The notes under the pieces were generated by a model that was given only the letters and a program-made list of their open reading frames with translations, was not told where the DNA came from and did no database searches. Below, piece after piece: positions 60,107 through 64,000 of a DNA stretch of 64,000 nt. The position numbers and the translations under genes were made by a program. Origin of the DNA: Macrolepiota albuminosa (Eukaryota; Basidiomycota; Agaricomycetes; Agaricales; Agaricaceae); NCBI GenBank assembly GCA_027475525.1, contig JAMWFC010000102.1:1-64000 (forward strand). Reading direction: 5' to 3'. Each line of letters begins with the position of its first letter. Within the stretch, counting starts at the first letter, position 1.

Positions 60107-60825
60107 GCAGAAATCATTTCTCCATGTAAGTGCTGATATCTCCTTCAGATCATGGACTCATCGTTTAACAATGTGTGCTCGATAGCCATGTATACTCTCA
60201 CTACTTTATCATTACATGTACTGACAGTAGTAGCTCTCCCAATCCTGATTTTATGGGGATTGTACCTAGTCATGATATTCGAGATGTAGCATATATATAG
60301 TACAAGACGTGATTGCAGTGTATTGCTGGATAACCCTAACGAGGTTTAGCCAAAGGTCTGACTGTTCCTTGGATTGAGCGCCTTGAAAGTCTTCGATGCT
60401 GTGCATTTATTGATACCTTTATGTTTCTGCAGTAATGTCCTTTCATTCGGCTGCAAGATGTCACTAATAGTGATGCTCTCTCGCAATAGTGAGGGCCAAC
60501 TATATGATATATAGTACCGCGGATCCCCCCAGTGATAATTTCGACTTGTATTGCATATGACTGATATCTGGACTTTACGGTAAAACAAAGCAGGACTCCC
60601 ATCGTCTACTTACTATAAAACATTGCTGTCCGACATGATCACGGTTCATAGATCTCGCACAGTCTCGCGCAAGTACATGAAATAACTCACTTCAACCTGG
60701 TATTTTGAAGAGGTAAGATAAGGCTAAATTCTTGCACTTTCTAGCCCAAGCACGTGATCATTAAAGACGCTCGTCTTGTCTCTAAAGGTACATAGCGAAC
60801 TCCTTCGTACATGCCTGGGCATAAA
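60107..60825. other. Convergent intergenic region, no gene seen
   Basis: Minus-strand frames at 60602-60336 and 60588-60346 overlap each other in different frames and have no family motif. Confidence 0.45.
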
Positions 60826-61353
60826 TTAAGGCTCCAAAGAGGCGGGGAACGTCCCGTTTTCGCGTTGCTCATCGAATTTGGCGATCTTAAGTGGGTTGAG
60901 TGGCATAGAAGGACAGTAAGTATGCAATGACTCACCCACTCGTCTATGGAAAGTAGCTGTCGTGAGCGAAGAAAACTTATTAATGAAAAGTTCACGCACT
61001 CGGGCAAAGCGAGTTGTATGCCCTTTGAAATTGCTTGCATGGCGCGAAATCCTCTCCCTTGGCAGTAATGCACTTAAAGTAGTCGGTGTAGTTCTGGAAA
61101 CTAGAGAAAATTGAGCGTCTGATAGTGATTGGCTGTATGTCGGTTTGCGCACCAGTTTCTGGTCTGGTTGGTGTTGGGGAAGCGAGCTGAGTGCCAGAGA
61201 CATGAACGCTCGGAGTATGCGACAAATCAAAGCTGAACTTACCGTCGAAACCGACGGTCTGGAGCACGAAGCGGCTGGCGCTATGTGTCAGTACAATAAG
61301 AGATAAATTAAAGCGGTGAGAAACCTTTGCTCAGCGGGGGCAGATTCAGACAT
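60826..61353 (-). CDS. COX12: Cytochrome c oxidase subunit 6B (Cox12)
   Basis: Cox12 is a small twin-CX9C-type subunit of complex IV in the mitochondrial intermembrane space. Exon 1 is MSESAPAEQ (ATG at 61353). Exon 2 is SASRFVLQTVGFDA, joined to RFPNTNQTRNC by a GTAAGT donor. Exon 4 reads FQNYTDYFKCITAKGEDFAPCKQFQRAYNSLCPS. The four Cys occur in the family spacing (RNC-x9-KC, PC-x9-LC). The last exon gives DEQRENGTFPASLEP and TAA at 60828-60826. The link between LCPS and the last exon is unresolved: it needs a Trp-containing tiny exon, or a GC donor, to keep frame. The gene shares a 76-bp divergent spacer with PRP18. Confidence 0.9.
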
Positions 61354-61429
61354 AGTCGTTCACAATTTGGTTTTCGGGATGTGGCGGAAGAATTGGAATA
61401 GAAGCTTATGTCAGCAATTCTCCTTCTCA
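61354..61429. promoter_or_regulatory. 76-bp divergent spacer, COX12 / PRP18
   Basis: The start codons are only 76 bp apart on opposite strands, so the promoters must overlap or lie partly in the 5' exons and introns. No defined element was seen. Confidence 0.5.
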
Positions 61430-62750
61430 ATGGACGCACTCAAGGCAGAAATCAACTCAAAGCGCAAAGCTTTGCAAGATGAGTCCGTTCGTCCCACCAA
61501 ATACATGCGCAAAGGGGACATTGAGCGCATCAAAGAGGAAGCCAAAGCTCGTGAGCAAAGAGAACGCGAAGAAGCTACACAGCGCGAGAGTGAGGCCAAG
61601 CTTCTAGTGCGCAAGGAGAAATTAGTGAGTCAATTACTTGTTTTTTTTCCATGCCGTATCCTTACTCGTAAATGGAGAGTAGATCCCTTCACGTTCTGCC
61701 ACCAACTCGCCTCATCCAGCTGTAACCGAAGGCGATCAGTCAGGCAATGGAACACCAGTACCTGAGTCTTCGTTATTTAACATGTCAAACGAAGAGACCA
61801 TTCGACGGCTACGTGCCAAAGGTCAGCCAATAAGGTTGTTTGGAGAGTCCGACAAGGACCGTCGACTTAGACTGAGGGCACTCGAGCTCATAGAGGAGAA
61901 AGGTCATGAGCGACAGGGTGGCCAAAACGACTTCAAGAAGGCTTTGGAAGATGTTGAAAATGTTGAAAAGGAGCTGCAGAAGAGGAATAACAAAGGAAAG
62001 AAGAAGGACGACTCTGAACAACCTGCAGCAGGTATAATAGACCTGGGACTCGTTAAGACCGATCCTGACAAGCTGTATCCCCTCATTTACTACGCGCTGA
62101 AACGGACGTTAAAAGAATGGGGTGATGCTATGGATGAACGACCAGGCGGGTCACTCTATTGTTATCACCATCCTCTATACCCCTGACTGTTGGTGTTAGA
62201 ACACATCAAGCGTACGACGCAAGGCAAACTTGCCGCTGCTACACAAGTACAATCTGCGGAGTATTTGAAGCCTTTATTTAAGACTCTTCGGTCACGAGTC
62301 TGTCGTCCTGCTGTTTCCCTTTGCTCTGTCCTTACTCATTTATAGAGCCTTCCGGATGATATGCTGGCTCGTATAGCAGAAATTGTCTACTACATGCAAA
62401 AACGGCAATATCAACGTGCTAATGACTCCTATCTCCGTCTTTCCATTGGAAATGCACCCTGGCCCATTGGAGTGACCATGGTTGGGTATGTTGTTTACCA
62501 AGGTCGGTCGTTCGTCCTTAACTCATTCGTCTGTGTAGAATCCACGAACGTTCGGCTCGTGAGAAAATTTCTGCGGACCAGGTTGCACATGTCTTGAACG
62601 ACGAAGTCAGTAGGAAATACATCCAGAGTCTGAAACGGTAATTGCTTGTTTTCCCGCTTCCTCGTGAAGCTGATCTTTCGATCCAATAGGCTTCTCACAT
62701 TCTCCCAAACAAAGTATCCCCCCGAAGATGTTTCACAATTGATGGGGTAG
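61430..62750 (+). CDS. PRP18: Pre-mRNA splicing factor 18 (Prp18)
   Basis: Prp18 acts in the second step of splicing with Slu7. The start [15 protein letters not shown] and a charged helix ([19 protein letters not shown]) are followed by a PRP4/SFM-like motif, [29 protein letters not shown]. Then come [44 protein letters not shown] and the hallmark Prp18 core [46 protein letters not shown]. It continues [22 protein letters not shown] and [15 protein letters not shown] and ends DVSQLMG. There are several short introns, the first starting GTGAGT at about 61625. It appears full length (about 350 aa). Confidence 0.95.
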
Positions 62751-63007
62751 ACGCCTTCGCGACTCTTTTTGTGATTTGTGTATGTTACGGGTACTGATTT
62801 GAAGTAGCCTTTGTACTTGGTTGCATTTGAAGCATGATGTAGTTTCTAGCTGTTCATTGCTCATGAAGTATCCAAAACAATCGAAGTATATGTATGCATG
62901 ACCTAATGAGTTGGGAGTCAGTGAGCCTTGCGTATTGGATTGTGGTACATTCGGGTATTCAAAGCTTGTTTTGTGCAAGAGTTATGCACACAGTAATAAG
63001 GTTTGTA

Positions 63008-64000
63008 TTATCTTTTCACCTTTCTGCCTTTTTTGCTCCGCAGACGCGTCTCGTCGTCATCATCTAGGGTGGTACAGGGAGTAGCCAACGCATGCCCTGA
63101 TTCCTTGACGTGAGCAAACAGCTTGGTTCTACTCGAAAAGTGTTGCCGACAAACATTACACTGGCGTTGATCAAGTAAAGTCAAGAATGGTAGCATGACA
63201 AGAAAATTTAACCCACCTGAATCTGACTGTGAGGACCCTCACCAGCTTCTGCCTTCTTTGCCTGTCGCGCACGTCTCTTATCACGTTTGGAGGGCCCCGC
63301 TGACGGTCTAGAACCGATTATATCCTGAGCTCCACCTTCTGGGTCGCCACCTACATCGTCCAATGAAGGCTCATCCTTGTCATCTCGTGACAATTCTTCT
63401 GGCGTGAGGACCTCGGAACGCGCAAGCTTCATCGCCCGTCGTTCTGTCTTCGTCAGCGGCTCAGCCGGGTTGATTGGGAATTTGAGTTCTTTTTTCTTCT
63501 TTTCCTTCTGCTTGCGAGGAGCATGCTCCTCCTTTTCGACCTCTAACTCCTCGGCGGCAGCGTCCGACTCAAGAGTTTCAGAAGTATAATGGTCTGTCGC
63601 ATTAATTTGTAGTGGGGTGGGGCTAGGCGAGCATGTGGGAGAACCATTCGACAGATTGTCGTCTTCTGTCTCATCGAGGATATCCCCATCTTTACCTCGA
63701 GCTTCGCCAAGTCCTAAATCTTCGTTTTCATCCAACATTTGTTGGCGCAGGAGCTCAACTTCCCGAAGGTGCTTCTTACTCCGTTCATGACTATCCCATG
63801 CGGCCTCGCTCCTGAATGTCTTTCTGCATGCCACACATTCCCACTCCTCTGGGTCCTCACCTTCAGCAACCGCCCAGTCCAAGTCGCTGTGCAGTTTCTC
63901 CGCGTCCAGCCTTTGCCAGTCTTGCTCAACATATTCTCCTGTGATGTGTTGACGCTTTTTTGTTCCCCCACCTGTCTGTGTACCATGAGTAGAGGTTGGA
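63008..64000 (-). CDS. JJJ1: Jjj1/DNAJC21-type ribosome biogenesis factor, C-terminal part
   Basis: Jjj1 is a cytosolic J-protein that works with Rei1 and Hsp70 to recycle the shuttling factor Arx1 from 60S ribosomal subunits. The gene enters from the right edge, so the J-domain is outside the window. The visible part starts within GGGTKKRQHITGEYVEQDWQRLDAEK and has the first U1-type C2H2 finger, WECVACRKTFRSEAAWDSHERSKKH. Next are a helix and a long acidic then Lys-rich region with LTKTERRAMKLARSE and SKRDKRRARQAKK. After an intron (about 63177-63220) the second finger follows, CNVCRQHFSSRTKLFAHVKESGH. It ends RSKKGRKVKR. The two fingers flanking a charged region are diagnostic of the family. 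Confidence 0.9.

Noticed and set aside
1..64000. CRISPR arrays, bacterial promoters and ribosome-binding sites
   Set aside because: Intron-rich eukaryotic genes throughout; such features are not expected and none was seen.

Overview
The window is nuclear DNA of a filamentous basidiomycete, most likely an agaricomycete. Genes carry many short introns (about 47-65 nt), intergenic gaps are short, and the families present are fungal or agaricomycete types: a KDZ transposon, a Tnp2/Plavaka-type transposase, paired DUF6533 membrane proteins, a Zn2Cys6 factor, a GH18 chitinase with a chitin-binding tail, and an MLKL-like helical domain protein. I see no bacterial-style operon, CRISPR array, rRNA or convincing tRNA.

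Layout. 1-6.6 kb is nested retrotransposon wreckage: a Ty3/gypsy element (gag on the minus strand, LTR edge at 1225) sits inside a LINE whose ORF1 (CCHC zinc knuckle) and ORF2 (AP endonuclease plus reverse transcriptase) are both broken. 6.8-8.6 kb holds only gene fragments. 8.7-21.6 kb is a housekeeping block: a J-domain protein and a COG0523/CobW GTPase (minus), CWH43 for GPI-anchor lipid remodelling (plus), AP-3 beta adaptin (minus) and a soluble epoxide hydrolase (plus). 22.9-23.8 kb carries a free-standing MLKL-type four-helix-bundle protein. 24.3-31.8 kb is a complete 7,461-bp KDZ DNA transposon. 32.3-41 kb holds a Zn2Cys6 transcription factor, a GH18 chitinase, a DUF1748 mitochondrial protein and a molybdenum sulfite oxidase. 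41.9-46.9 kb is a Tnp2-type element with a convergent coiled-coil gene. 47.9-60.1 kb has two DUF6533 paralogues separated by a second copy of the same KDZ transposon (50,766-58,226). 60.8-64 kb has COX12 and PRP18 (divergent) and the 3' part of JJJ1.

The most interesting points are these. (1) The two KDZ copies look identical, each with 325-bp inverted repeats and its own 8-bp target duplication; each carries, besides the transposase, a gene with two RNase H1-N-terminal-like (hybrid-binding) modules and a third gene of unknown function. (2) Three separate perfect tandem duplications all have a unit of exactly 77 bp. Two sit on exon/intron junctions and collapse to normal introns when one copy is removed, which points to de Bruijn (k=77) assembly joins rather than biology. 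(3) Three GC-AG introns occur within about 5 kb.

Gene models were built by hand from reading frames, splice consensus and family motifs. Exon borders that I resolved are stated; others are approximate.
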